NCBI GenBank assembly: GCA_910586925.1
Contig: CAJUKG010000004.1
Location: 1-64,000, forward strand
Source: an uncultured Christensenellaceae bacterium
GTDB taxonomy: Bacteria > Bacillota > Clostridia > Christensenellales > Pumilibacteraceae
Reading direction: 5' to 3'
DNA length: 64,000 nt
Of this stretch, positions 34,824-43,301 are shown piece by piece. The first letter of the stretch is position 1; every line of letters begins with the position of its first letter. Under the pieces are notes generated by a model. It worked only from the letters and a program-made list of their open reading frames with translations, did not search any database and was not told where the DNA came from. A program made the position numbers and the translations under genes.

Positions 34824-36080
34824 CTATATGCGCAGAGATTTGGGATACTTGTTCTTAAGCGCGGCATCGCCGCTTCCCGACGGCGCGGACTTGACAAGCC
34901 CGAGCGCGTAACCGTGCACCGTCGCCGCGAGCATGCCTTTCGGCGCGGGCATGTGCAGTTCTTCGCCGCGCAAATATTCCGCCGCCGCTTCGCCGAGTTC
35001 GACGGTGCCGAACTTTATAAGAGCGTCGGTCGGCAATGCGTGAATAAGCGCGTGCGCAGGGTCTTTGCCGTCGCCGAATATCGGCGTGCCCGCACGCACT
35101 ACGTTCAGTCCATGCGTTTCGGGAAGATCTATCGGCAATACCGTCCGCTTATCTATCTCCGCCGCGTCGAGTTCGAGTCCGCCTACGCGCACTCGCACCT
35201 GCTTCTTTCTCGCGGGATTTTTATTACAGTCGCAATCTCGCGTTTTTTGCAATACGCAATAGAAATGCCCCTCTCCGTCGAAATTCATCGGGTACACCCG
35301 CCGCGCGTCGGCTATATCAATTCCACGTTCCTCGCCTGCTTTGAGCGGTATATCCACCGTCTTAAACCCGAGCGAAACGAGATATTCGACGTTGCGCTCG
35401 TTCTCCTCGACGGCGAACGTGCAAGTGCTGTACAGCATATACCCGCCCGTGCACAGCAGCTCCGCCGCGTCGTCGAGTATTCCGCGCTGACGTGCGGCAC
35501 ACCCCTCCACGATCTCGCGCGAGTACGGCACTTCTTCGTATCTCGTCATGCCGCCGCCGCTGCACGGCGCGTCCGCGATGACGGTGTCGAAATATCCGTC
35601 GAACCCCGCGCGGCGGTAATCGCCCGCCGTCGCGCACGTGATAACGGCGTTGCTCACGCCGAGCCGCTCGACGTTTTCGACGAGCGCGCGCACTCGTTTA
35701 TACTCGGGATCGTTGCAAAAAATCACTCCGCCGTCCATGTATGCCGCCGCCTGCGTCGCCTTACCACCGGGTGCGGCGCAAAGATCGAGCACGCGTTTGC
35801 CTATATACGGCGCGAATGCCGCGACCGCGCCGCTCGCGCTCGGCTCTTGCATATAGTACAGCCCCGCATGATAGAGCGGATCGAACGACGGCTTAACGTC
35901 GCAATAAAACGATCTGTCGCAAAGCGCGTTCGGTCTTAATTCGCCGCCGAACATTTTCGCGAATTCATTCGCACCGATTTTTTTCGTATTTACGCGCAAA
36001 GCCTTGTGCCGCGGCTTGTTCGCATACGCCTGCAAAAACTCATCGAACCTCGCGCCGAGAAGCTCGCGCATATATTGCAT
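34824..36080 (-). CDS. RsmF-like rRNA (cytosine-C5) methyltransferase
   Basis: A 418-residue NOL1/NOP2/Sun-family enzyme that methylates cytosine in rRNA using SAM. The SAM-binding motif is VLDLCAAPGGKATQAAAYMD. The two catalytic cysteines are Cys173 (in DAPCSGGGM) and Cys220 (in YSTCTF). A C-terminal PUA-like RsmF domain follows (HGLNVVRAGTPIF onward). Met at 36080 is chosen because it lies 11 bp after the truA stop; the longer frame would overlap truA by about 90 bp. The exact target position in rRNA is not readable. Confidence 0.92.
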   Translation of the reverse strand: MQYMRELLGARFDEFLQAYANKPRHKALRVNTKKIGANEFAKMFGGELRPNALCDRSFYCDVKPSFDPLYHAGLYYMQEPSASGAVAAFAPYIGKRVLDLCAAPGGKATQAAAYMDGGVIFCNDPEYKRVRALVENVERLGVSNAVITCATAGDYRRAGFDGYFDTVIADAPCSGGGMTRYEEVPYSREIVEGCAARQRGILDDAAELLCTGGYMLYSTCTFAVEENERNVEYLVSLGFKTVDIPLKAGEERGIDIADARRVYPMNFDGEGHFYCVLQKTRDCDCNKNPARKKQVRVRVGGLELDAAEIDKRTVLPIDLPETHGLNVVRAGTPIFGDGKDPAHALIHALPTDALIKFGTVELGEAAAEYLRGEELHMPAPKGMLAATVHGYALGLVKSAPSGSGDAALKNKYPKSLRI

Positions 36081-36093
36081 GAAAAACCCGTCG

Positions 36094-36828
36094 CTATTCA
36101 CCGTAATCCACCTTGTACAAATACAGTCCGCAGGCGGGCGCGAGTTCTTTCGCTTGACTTCTGTCCCGCGCCGCGAGAAGTTCACGCATATCGGCGTCGC
36201 CGCGCGCAGACTTTATCGCCTGAGCGGTGATTATCCGCACCATGTTATACAGAAAACCGTTCGCCGTTATATAGAACGCCGTAAACTCGCCGTGCCGCTC
36301 GAAATGTGCGTCGTACACGGTGCGCACCGACGTCTTCGCACCGCCGCCCGCCGCCATGAACGTCGCGAAATCGTGTTCGCCCGCTACCGCGTCGACGGCG
36401 GCGTCGAGCTTTTCTTTGCTCGGAAGATCGGACACGAACCACACGCGGTTGTTCAGAACGGGCTGCTGCACGCCGCCGTACAGCAAGTACATATATGTTT
36501 TTTTCTTGACGCTCTTTCTCGCATCGAACGCTTCTCCGACTTCGCACGCGTCGAGTACCCGCACGCTTTGCGGCAAATACGCATTCAATCCGCCGACGAC
36601 ATTCTTTATAGGCAAACTTTTGGGCGCGTCGAAATGCGCGACCTGTCCGAGCGCGTGCACCCCGGCATCGGTGCGCCCCGACCCTACCGCCTTTATTTTT
36701 TCCGCACAAAACAGTTTGCACGCCGCACGCTCCACGGCGTCCTGCACGCTCGTTCCGCACGGTTGGCTCTGCCAGCCGCAAAACTCGGTGCCGTCATAAG
36801 AAAGAGTTATTTTGTATCTCATACCCAC
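36094..36828 (-). CDS. truA: tRNA pseudouridine synthase A
   Basis: A 244-residue enzyme that makes pseudouridine at positions 38-40 of the tRNA anticodon arm. The catalytic Asp54 lies in GSGRTDAGVHALGQVAHF. Early YDGTEFCGWQ and the later block GEHDFATFMAAGG, then NGFLYNMVRIITAQAI, complete the family signature. Length is normal. It begins directly after ecfT, an arrangement common in Bacillota where ecfA1-ecfA2-ecfT-truA form one operon. Confidence 0.98.
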   Translation of the reverse strand: MGMRYKITLSYDGTEFCGWQSQPCGTSVQDAVERAACKLFCAEKIKAVGSGRTDAGVHALGQVAHFDAPKSLPIKNVVGGLNAYLPQSVRVLDACEVGEAFDARKSVKKKTYMYLLYGGVQQPVLNNRVWFVSDLPSKEKLDAAVDAVAGEHDFATFMAAGGGAKTSVRTVYDAHFERHGEFTAFYITANGFLYNMVRIITAQAIKSARGDADMRELLAARDRSQAKELAPACGLYLYKVDYGE

Positions 36829-37668
36829 CTACAGCGACAGCATTGTTATAAAATTCCAGCCGAGCCAATTATACTTGAGAAAAAGTATGCACACCGTGAT
36901 CGCGCACCAACCGATAAGCGCGATTATGTCCCACGCCCGCAGTCTGAGTTTTTTCATTCGCGTCCTGCCTTTCGCGCCGCGATAGCAGCGACTGTCCATC
37001 GCGTCGGCAAGCTCGTCCGCGCGGCGGAAGCTCGACACGAACAGCGGAATGAGCACGGGTAGCATGGCTTTGATTTTCTTGAACGGATTTTTCGATTCGA
37101 ACTCCGCACCGCGCGCTTTTTGCGCATTGCTGATTTTGTCCGTTTCCTCTATAAGCGTCGGGATAAGCCGCAACGCGATACTCATGATGAGCGCGAGTTC
37201 GTGCACGGGGAACTTTATAACTTTGAGCGGCGACAGCAGGCTTTCGAGTCCGTCGCAAAGCTCGGTAGGCGTGGAAGTGAGCGTGAGCACCGTCGGCATG
37301 ACTACAAGAAGCAACAGTCGCCAAGCGAGCTTCACCGCCGAATATATCCCGCCGAGATAGATCTTGAAAATCCACCACTCGGCAATAGGCGTCGCGTCCG
37401 AGTCGGTGTAGAATATCATCATAAGGATCGTCGTGATGAGCACGATTATGATGACGAACTTCAGTCCTTTCAACACTTTGAGTATCGGCACTCGCGACAT
37501 TATGACGGTGACGATCACGAACAGCGTCAAGAACCCGAACGACAAAAAGCTCTCGCAAAAGAACACCGTAACCATGTACAGCAATAGGATCACGAGTTTT
37601 ATTCGCGGGTCGGCGCGGTGCACGGGCGACGATACGGGATAATACTGACCGATAGTGACGTCACGCAT
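36829..37668 (-). CDS. ecfT: Energy-coupling factor transporter transmembrane protein EcfT
   Basis: A 279-residue scaffold subunit linking the ATPases to vitamin- or metal-binding S components. The N-terminus is GQYYPVSSPVHRADPRIKLV, followed by several membrane helices. The two coupling-helix motifs are visible as AQKARGAEF and DSRCYRGAKGR. Met at 37668 overlaps the ecfA2 stop by 8 bp and follows a GGTGG site. No S component is encoded in the window, as expected for group II ECF systems, which share one module among many substrates. Confidence 0.97.
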   Translation of the reverse strand: MRDVTIGQYYPVSSPVHRADPRIKLVILLLYMVTVFFCESFLSFGFLTLFVIVTVIMSRVPILKVLKGLKFVIIIVLITTILMMIFYTDSDATPIAEWWIFKIYLGGIYSAVKLAWRLLLLVVMPTVLTLTSTPTELCDGLESLLSPLKVIKFPVHELALIMSIALRLIPTLIEETDKISNAQKARGAEFESKNPFKKIKAMLPVLIPLFVSSFRRADELADAMDSRCYRGAKGRTRMKKLRLRAWDIIALIGWCAITVCILFLKYNWLGWNFITMLSL

Positions 37669-38515
37669 TTTCCACCGCCCCGAGGATCGCCGAAACAAGC
37701 TCGTCCTCGTCGATAATACTGCCGTCCACCGCGACCCCCGCCTCGTTAAGTTTTACCGCAAGCTCGGTCACGAGCGGAAGCTCCACTCCGCACTGCTCGA
37801 TAAGCTCGCGCGATCCGAACAGTTCGCGCGGCGTGAAAACACCTTTCACCCTGCCGTGATCGAGCACCGCTATTTTATTGCAGTACGTCGCTATCTCGTC
37901 CATATTGTGCGAAATCATGACCACCGTCGGGCAAACCTTTTTAATGTCCTGTACGAGCCGCATGATATCGCGCTTGCCGACGGGATCTATACCCGCGGTG
38001 GGTTCGTCGAGCACGAGTATTTCGGGACGCATGGCAATGACGCCTGCGAGCGCGACGCGGCGTTTCTGTCCGCCCGACAGTTCAAACGGCGAACGCTCCG
38101 CGATCGCGTCGTAATCGAGCCCGACAAGCTCGATGGCTTCTTTGGCGCGCGCCTTCTGCTCATCGGGCGGAAGTCCGAGATTGCGCGGACCGAACATTAC
38201 GTCCTTGACGACGGTATCGTCGAAAAGCTGATACTCGGGGTACTGAAAAACCATGCCGACCTTCGCTCGCAATTTTTTGAGGTCGAGCTTTTTCGCAGAC
38301 AGATCCATGTCGTCTACGAATATCGTTCCGCTGTTTTTTTGTATGCGAGTGAGCGCGTTGAAATGCGAAACGAGTGTGGACTTGCCCGCGCCCGTACTGC
38401 CTATTATTCCGAAGAAATCGCCGTTTTCTATCGTCAGCTCCATGTCGAAAAGAGCCTGTTTCGAGAACGGCGTTTTCGGGCTGTATACATAAGAAAGTTT
38501 TTGCACGGAAATCAT
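37661..38515 (-). CDS. ecfA2: Energy-coupling factor transporter ATPase EcfA2
   Basis: A 284-residue ABC ATPase. Walker A is IGSTGAGKST, the Q-loop VFQYPEYQLF, the signature LSGGQKRR and Walker B ILVLDEPTAGID; SHNMDEI follows with the switch His. The N-terminal YVYSPKTPFSKQALFDMEL is the A2-type start. Together with EcfA1 it powers uptake through EcfT. It overlaps ecfA1 by 4 bp. Confidence 0.97.
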   Translation of the reverse strand: MISVQKLSYVYSPKTPFSKQALFDMELTIENGDFFGIIGSTGAGKSTLVSHFNALTRIQKNSGTIFVDDMDLSAKKLDLKKLRAKVGMVFQYPEYQLFDDTVVKDVMFGPRNLGLPPDEQKARAKEAIELVGLDYDAIAERSPFELSGGQKRRVALAGVIAMRPEILVLDEPTAGIDPVGKRDIMRLVQDIKKVCPTVVMISHNMDEIATYCNKIAVLDHGRVKGVFTPRELFGSRELIEQCGVELPLVTELAVKLNEAGVAVDGSIIDEDELVSAILGAVENA

Positions 38516-39357
38516 GGTTTGCCTCCGCGCTTCAACGCCGCCACCGCGGCGGCAAATTCGTCCGCCGAAAGCGGCGTGCCTATATCGACGCCCGCCGCCG
38601 CGAGCTTGCCGGCTATCCGCACGGTCACGGGAAGATCGAGCCCCGCATCCGTGAACACTTCGGGCGTCATGAAAAGCTCCCGACCGCCGTCGGCAACCGT
38701 CTTGCCGTGCCGAAGTATGACTATCCTGTCCGCAGCCGCCGCTTCTTCCATGAAATGCGTTATCATTATGACCGCCATGCCCGTTTCGCGATTGAGCCGC
38801 GTCACAACGTCAAGCACTTCGCGCCGTCCCTCGGGATCGAGCATGCCCGTCGCCTCGTCAAGGATCATCAGTTCGGGTTTGAGCGCGAGCACCCCCGCGA
38901 TCGCCACCCGTTGTTTTTGTCCGCCCGAAAGCCGTGCGGGATTGCTTCCCGCATACTCGGACATGCCGACCGCGTTCAACGCCCAATCGACGCGTTCGCG
39001 AATTTCCGCGGGCGGAAGCCCGAGGTTTTCGGGACCGAACGCAACGTCGTCCTCGACTATCGTCGTTACGTTCTGATTGTCGGGGTTTTGAAACACCACG
39101 CCGATTTTGCGGCGAATATCGTACAGCGACCCTTTGTCGGCTGTAGACATACCGTCGACGGTCACCTTCCCGCCGTCGGGCAACAAAAGCCCGTCGGACA
39201 GTCGCGCGAAAGTGGACTTGCCCGACCCGTTGCAACCGACAAGCGCGACGAATTCGCCGCGCTCGACCTCGAGATCGACGCCTATGAGTGCGCGAATATA
39301 GTCGCCCTCGCCGCTCGGGTACGAATAATCGACATTTTCGAAATGCAAAAACGGCAT
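38512..39357 (-). CDS. ecfA1: Energy-coupling factor transporter ATPase EcfA1
   Basis: A 281-residue ABC ATPase. Walker A is VGCNGSGKSTFARL, the Q-loop VFQNPDNQ, the signature LSGGQKQR and Walker B LMILDEATGMLDP, the A1 form with EAT rather than EPT; THFMEEA holds the switch His. It is the first gene of the ecf-truA-rsmF-like-SIMPL operon. The predicted RNA start falls on or next to its ATG, so it may be translated from a leaderless mRNA. Confidence 0.97.
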   Translation of the reverse strand: MPFLHFENVDYSYPSGEGDYIRALIGVDLEVERGEFVALVGCNGSGKSTFARLSDGLLLPDGGKVTVDGMSTADKGSLYDIRRKIGVVFQNPDNQNVTTIVEDDVAFGPENLGLPPAEIRERVDWALNAVGMSEYAGSNPARLSGGQKQRVAIAGVLALKPELMILDEATGMLDPEGRREVLDVVTRLNRETGMAVIMITHFMEEAAAADRIVILRHGKTVADGGRELFMTPEVFTDAGLDLPVTVRIAGKLAAAGVDIGTPLSADEFAAAVAALKRGGKP

Positions 39358-39363
39358 GACTAA

Positions 39364-39393
39364 ATTGTATCAAAAAGTCATGCCGTTTGTCAA
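39364..39393 (-). promoter_or_regulatory. Promoter of the ecf operon, close to the ATG
   Basis: TTGACA (39388-39393) and TACAAT (39364-39369) with 18 bp between them. The A of the ecfA1 ATG is only 7 bases past the -10 box, where transcription should begin, and no ribosome binding site precedes it. Confidence 0.75.
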
Positions 39394-39418
39394 TCGTTTG
39401 GACTATACGCGATCGCGC

Positions 39419-41305
39419 TTAACCTATTACGTTGGACTGCACCATTTCCGCCAAAGCGGTCATAAACGCTTCGAAACCTTCCGACTTCGCGGGGAATTTC
39501 GTGACGTTCAACGGCGCGAACGAGTCGTAACTGTCAGTACCGACCGTCATATTCACGCACACGCCGACAACAAACGTATTGCCGTTTTCGGGATCTGCAA
39601 AGAACTCGTTCAAAAGCTCTTTTTTGACAGTGACCGTCGAAGTCGCTTTATCGTAGGTGATGCCCGTTACGGGAATGATATAATCGCCCGTCATGCCGTC
39701 GAACTCGGGATTGAACAATCCTACGGTAACGACGGTATTTTCGAGCTTTTCGCGATTGCCAAGCTCGACATAAGCCTTGAAGTCCTCGGTGATGTTTCCG
39801 ACGACTACGGCGTCGCCGACCGAAACGGATTCGCCGAATACGTCGTTGCCGCGATTGAACTCGATCGGCGCGATATCCGAAGAAATCTCGGTAAACTTAA
39901 TACCGAACTCGAAAACGTAATTGTTGTCGTCGAACAATGCGGGAACGGTTTCTTCGCCCGCGGCGACGTACTTATGCGACGCAACGCCGACGATATTAAG
40001 TCCCGCAAGCGACTCGCCGTCGAGCTTGAGCGCGGCGGTGAGCGAAACCTCTTTCGCCTGTATGCCGTTTTTAATGGCGAACGCAAGCGGCGACGGTTCG
40101 GTTTCCGCAAGCTCCGCGTCGGCAAGTTCTTTATCTACGAGCTGTTTGACTTTTGCGCCGTCGGCAGCCGAAACGACCATGCCGAGCAACTGCTCCACGA
40201 CTTCCTTCGCCGCGGGGTCTTGCGCAGTTTTTTCGTACGTCAACGCGCCTTGCAACGCCGCCATGAGCATAGGCATAATAGATTCCGACATGCCCGGTCC
40301 GGTAATCGTTCCGACGTCGCCGTCGCTATCCTCGCCAACATTGCCCTCGGCGGCAGGCTCGGGCATGGGCGTGTCATCGCCGGGATTGCCCTGTATCATT
40401 TCCATGACCGCTTTATACGCGCCGACTATAGCTTCGTCGAGCGTCCGCGCTTTGAACTCCGCTTCGGTAACGCCGAGCTGCGCCAAAAGTTCGGACAGCG
40501 ACATTCCGTTTTCTTCGAGCATAGCTTCTACGTCGAATCCCGATTGTTTGAGCATTTTGAGCAATTCGCCGAGCGGCATAGGAGCAAGACTTTCGGTGAG
40601 AGTGACGACGGTATTGTAAATGCTCGTTACTCCCGTCACGCCCTGCTGAACGGGCGAAAACTGCATGGCACCTTCCGTCGCGTCGAGAATGTACTCGTCG
40701 ATCACCCACATGACCGACTTATCCTGCTTATACGCTTTGTACACGTTCTCGGTATAGGCATTGATCTGTTCCGCCAAATCGAACTTGTAAGAAAGCGTAT
40801 CAGTCGCCTTGTCGTAAGCGATCGCCGCGTCGGCAGCCGCCCACTGCGCGTCTGTGATCTGCAAACCGCCCAACTCGTCCGCGAACATATCGAACGCGTG
40901 CCCGAACAGTCCCGCAGGCATGCCCGTCGTATAACCGACAGCCGTATTGTTTTCGTCGAGGAAATAATTGTAGCCGGTGCCGAAATCCATGACCATCGAC
41001 ATGTCGCCCGTTGCGGCTTTGAGTCTGTTGCCGCTCAAAACAATAGTACCCTCGCTCTCGACTTTTGCGGATTTCTCGGTATCCAAAGCATAATCGAACG
41101 TTGCGGTAAATCCCTTCTTGCCGAGAAGCTCGTTCATCGCATTGTATGCGCGCTTCGAGGCACTGCCGTCGGTATCTCCGCCGGTTATTTCGCCGCCGGG
41201 ATTCGCACTGCCGCCGGGGTTTGTGTCGCCGTTACACGCGATGAGCGCGAAGCTCATAACAAGCGCGACGATCATGGCAATTATTGCCGTAAATCTTTTC
41301 TTCAT
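39419..41305 (-). CDS. Lipoprotein of unknown function
   Basis: A 628-residue lipoprotein. The signal peptide KKRFTAIIAMIVALVMSFAL ends in lipobox ALIAC. A Gly/Asn/Pro-rich linker (GDTNPGGSANPGGEITGGDT) leads to a mainly alpha/beta folded region, with an acidic insert near NPGDDTPMPEPAAEGNVGED. No catalytic or binding motif is recognised. Met at 41305 follows GGAGGT at good spacing. It is monocistronic with its own promoter. Confidence 0.87.
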   Translation of the reverse strand: MKKRFTAIIAMIVALVMSFALIACNGDTNPGGSANPGGEITGGDTDGSASKRAYNAMNELLGKKGFTATFDYALDTEKSAKVESEGTIVLSGNRLKAATGDMSMVMDFGTGYNYFLDENNTAVGYTTGMPAGLFGHAFDMFADELGGLQITDAQWAAADAAIAYDKATDTLSYKFDLAEQINAYTENVYKAYKQDKSVMWVIDEYILDATEGAMQFSPVQQGVTGVTSIYNTVVTLTESLAPMPLGELLKMLKQSGFDVEAMLEENGMSLSELLAQLGVTEAEFKARTLDEAIVGAYKAVMEMIQGNPGDDTPMPEPAAEGNVGEDSDGDVGTITGPGMSESIMPMLMAALQGALTYEKTAQDPAAKEVVEQLLGMVVSAADGAKVKQLVDKELADAELAETEPSPLAFAIKNGIQAKEVSLTAALKLDGESLAGLNIVGVASHKYVAAGEETVPALFDDNNYVFEFGIKFTEISSDIAPIEFNRGNDVFGESVSVGDAVVVGNITEDFKAYVELGNREKLENTVVTVGLFNPEFDGMTGDYIIPVTGITYDKATSTVTVKKELLNEFFADPENGNTFVVGVCVNMTVGTDSYDSFAPLNVTKFPAKSEGFEAFMTALAEMVQSNVIG

Positions 41306-41378
41306 GATAATAACCTCCCGATTTAACGCACACCGCGCGACGCGCATAATCCGCGTCTGCCGTGTATTACGCATATAT

Positions 41379-41407
41379 AGTATATACCTATTCGAGCCGA
41401 TTGTCAA
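41379..41407 (-). promoter_or_regulatory. Promoter of the 39419 lipoprotein gene
   Basis: TTGACA (41402-41407) and TATACT (41379-41384), 17-bp spacer, minus strand. Confidence 0.8.
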
Positions 41408-41484
41408 CACATTTGCAATATTCGTGCACAACGGCGCAACACCGCCGCTTCGGTATAGCGCGACGGCGACGGCTCGATCCGAAC

Positions 41485-41811
41485 TTACATATCCTCGCGA
41501 AAATATCGCGGTAACGGCTTGATCGTGCCCGACGCGTTTTCTATGATAAAGAAATCGAAATCCACGTCCTCGACATACTCGCGGCGCAGAAATTTAGCAA
41601 TATTGAAATGCACGAAATTATACACATGGCTTTGCAAAACGATGGGCGTGGGAATATCCATCGCCCGCGTGATCTCGCAAATGTACTCGAACATTCTACT
41701 CTCGTCGAACGGTTCGGAAAGCGTATACATATAGTCGCGGGTTATCTTGTCGCCGCGCGTCGTCTTTGCCCATATCCTCGGGAATACCCGTGCTTTAAGT
41801 TCTTTTTCCAT
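41485..41811 (-). CDS. Small conserved-looking hypothetical protein
   Basis: A 108-residue protein that I do not recognise. It is mixed in charge with no signal peptide or membrane span. It contains MFEYICEITRAMDIPTPIVL then QSHVYNFVHFNIAKF, and ends in ENASGTIKPLPRYFREDM. A clear promoter lies just upstream, supporting a real gene. Confidence 0.75.
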   Translation of the reverse strand: MEKELKARVFPRIWAKTTRGDKITRDYMYTLSEPFDESRMFEYICEITRAMDIPTPIVLQSHVYNFVHFNIAKFLRREYVEDVDFDFFIIENASGTIKPLPRYFREDM

Positions 41812-41841
41812 AAAACCATATCCGATAAAATAAGTATATGT

Positions 41842-41870
41842 ATTGTAACATATTATCTCTTATTTTTCAA
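41842..41870 (-). promoter_or_regulatory. Promoter of the 41485 gene
   Basis: TTGAAA (41865-41870) and TACAAT (41842-41847), 17-bp spacer, minus strand. Confidence 0.75.
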
Positions 41871-41962
41871 TCGTTTTAATACGGTTTCGCGACTATTTGC
41901 TTACATGCCGTTGTTTTATAGGCTCGCGCGACGCATTATCTATCGACCGCATTTCGATCATA

Positions 41963-42000
41963 AGAAAATTCCCGAGCGCGACGCGTCACGCTCGGGAATT
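41963..42000 (-). terminator. Terminator of the giant surface protein operon
   Basis: Strong minus-strand hairpin AATTCCCGAGCG and CGCTCGGGAATT followed by TTCTTATG, directly after the 42004 gene. Confidence 0.9.
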
Positions 42001-42003
42001 GCT

Positions 42004-42261
42004 TTACTTCTTGTTTTTCTTTTCTTTTTTCGGAGCTTGAAGCTGCTCGAGTTCGGCAATGAGTGCGCGAAGACGTGTTCGCGTATCGTCGATAAGCGCG
42101 GAAAACACTCGGAAAAATTCCTCGTCCTGCGGGTCGGGTTTTTGCTTGGCAAGCATTGCCCGCATCAGTGCGGACTGCGAACGTTCGCGCTTATGTTCGA
42201 GCGCGGAGATCTCGCGCTCGCAATCTGCTATCTCTCTTTTAAGCTGACCTTTTTTCGACAC
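42004..42261 (-). CDS. Small coiled-coil protein
   Basis: An 85-residue charged, almost entirely helical protein with heptad-like spacing (LKREIADCEREISALEHKRE; LIDDTRTRLRALIAELEQL) and a Lys-rich tail. The start is a GTG at 42261 with GGAGG 7 bases upstream. It lies 14 bp after the membrane protein gene and ends the giant protein operon. Function unknown. Confidence 0.78.
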   Translation of the reverse strand: MSKKGQLKREIADCEREISALEHKRERSQSALMRAMLAKQKPDPQDEEFFRVFSALIDDTRTRLRALIAELEQLQAPKKEKKNKK

Positions 42262-42275
42262 GATGCACCCTCCGT

Positions 42276-43301
42276 TTACTCGCCGTCCGCGGGTTTATCG
42301 TCGGACTCGGGTTTCGCCTCGGGTTTGGGCTGCTGCGCTTTCTTCGCGGGCTTTTTTGCCGCGGGTTTTGTTTCTGTCGCTTCGGGCTTCGGCTCGGTCG
42401 CTTCCGCTTTCTTTTCGGGCGACGGTGCGCCGTCCTCTGCGGCGGCGGCTTCCTGCTCGGGAAGTTTGTCCACTTCTTCTATTCTGAAAACTCGCGTCGA
42501 GCCTGTCACAACGCGCTTAACGAGTCCGCGCTGCATGAGAGCCATATCGCCTTCGTACGGCAAGAAGAAGTCTTTCGCTTCGTACCGCGGGTTCTTAAAG
42601 AGTTTAAGCTCTTTCATAATGCCCGCGATCATTTCCTTGGCATACTTGAGCCGACGCTCGCTCTTTATGCGGAAAAGCGTGGGGGTATCGGCGGTCGACG
42701 CGACGTTGGAAACGTCCTCGACGGTATACTTCGTGCCGTTATAGCCGGCAGGCTCTACTGCGAGAAGCAAGCACAGCGTTTTGCCGCGTACGACGAAACG
42801 TGCGAGCGGCATTCTGCCCACGCGATACGTTTCGCGCTTCCAGCTCATACGTTCTTTCACGCGCTCGTAGGAAAGCAGTTCGTTCTTGAGCGCGGAATAC
42901 CAGTCCTTGCTCTCTTTCTTGAGCTGACAGATCTTCGCGTTGAAACTGCGGTCGTAGCGCACGCGTTCCTGTCCTTCCGTGACGAACGTCGCCGCGTCCT
43001 CGTCGTCATCGTCGTCGTCCGGTTCGACAGACAGCGGCGGTACGGGTGCGGCAGACTCCGTCGCAACGGCTGTGTCGGCGGCGACGGTGTTTGCGGCGGG
43101 CTGTTCTTGACCGACTTGATGTTGAAGTTCTTCTTTTTCATCATCGTCGTCGTCCTGTGCCGCAGGCGGTGCCATGACCACTTTGACGACGGGAGCGCGC
43201 TTGCGGAGTGCGACTATAAACACCGTGCCGAGCGCAATGAGCAGTGCGATCAGAACGATTATTACGACCATGAGCACTATGAGTAGCGTTTTGTTATCCA
43301 T
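42276..43301 (-). CDS. Membrane-anchored protein coupled to the giant surface protein
   Basis: A 341-residue protein. One N-terminal membrane helix (LLIVLMVVIIVLIALLIALG) is followed by an acidic linker (DDDDDEKEE and DDDDDDED). Next comes a folded domain of about 140 residues (YDRSFNAKICQLKKESKDWY to RRLKYAKEMIAGIM) and a Lys/Pro/Ala/Glu-rich tail. The domain resembles one I recall from several Clostridia proteins of unknown function, containing a KTLCLLLAVEPAGY-type block. Met at 43301 follows GGAGGT and overlaps the giant gene stop by 8 bp, so the two proteins are translationally coupled. Confidence 0.85.
   Translation of the reverse strand: MDNKTLLIVLMVVIIVLIALLIALGTVFIVALRKRAPVVKVVMAPPAAQDDDDDEKEELQHQVGQEQPAANTVAADTAVATESAAPVPPLSVEPDDDDDDEDAATFVTEGQERVRYDRSFNAKICQLKKESKDWYSALKNELLSYERVKERMSWKRETYRVGRMPLARFVVRGKTLCLLLAVEPAGYNGTKYTVEDVSNVASTADTPTLFRIKSERRLKYAKEMIAGIMKELKLFKNPRYEAKDFFLPYEGDMALMQRGLVKRVVTGSTRVFRIEEVDKLPEQEAAAAEDGAPSPEKKAEATEPKPEATETKPAAKKPAKKAQQPKPEAKPESDDKPADGE

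Noticed and set aside
36080..36185. Longer N-terminus of the RsmF-like protein
   Set aside because: It would overlap truA by about 90 bp and lacks family similarity before Met at 36080.
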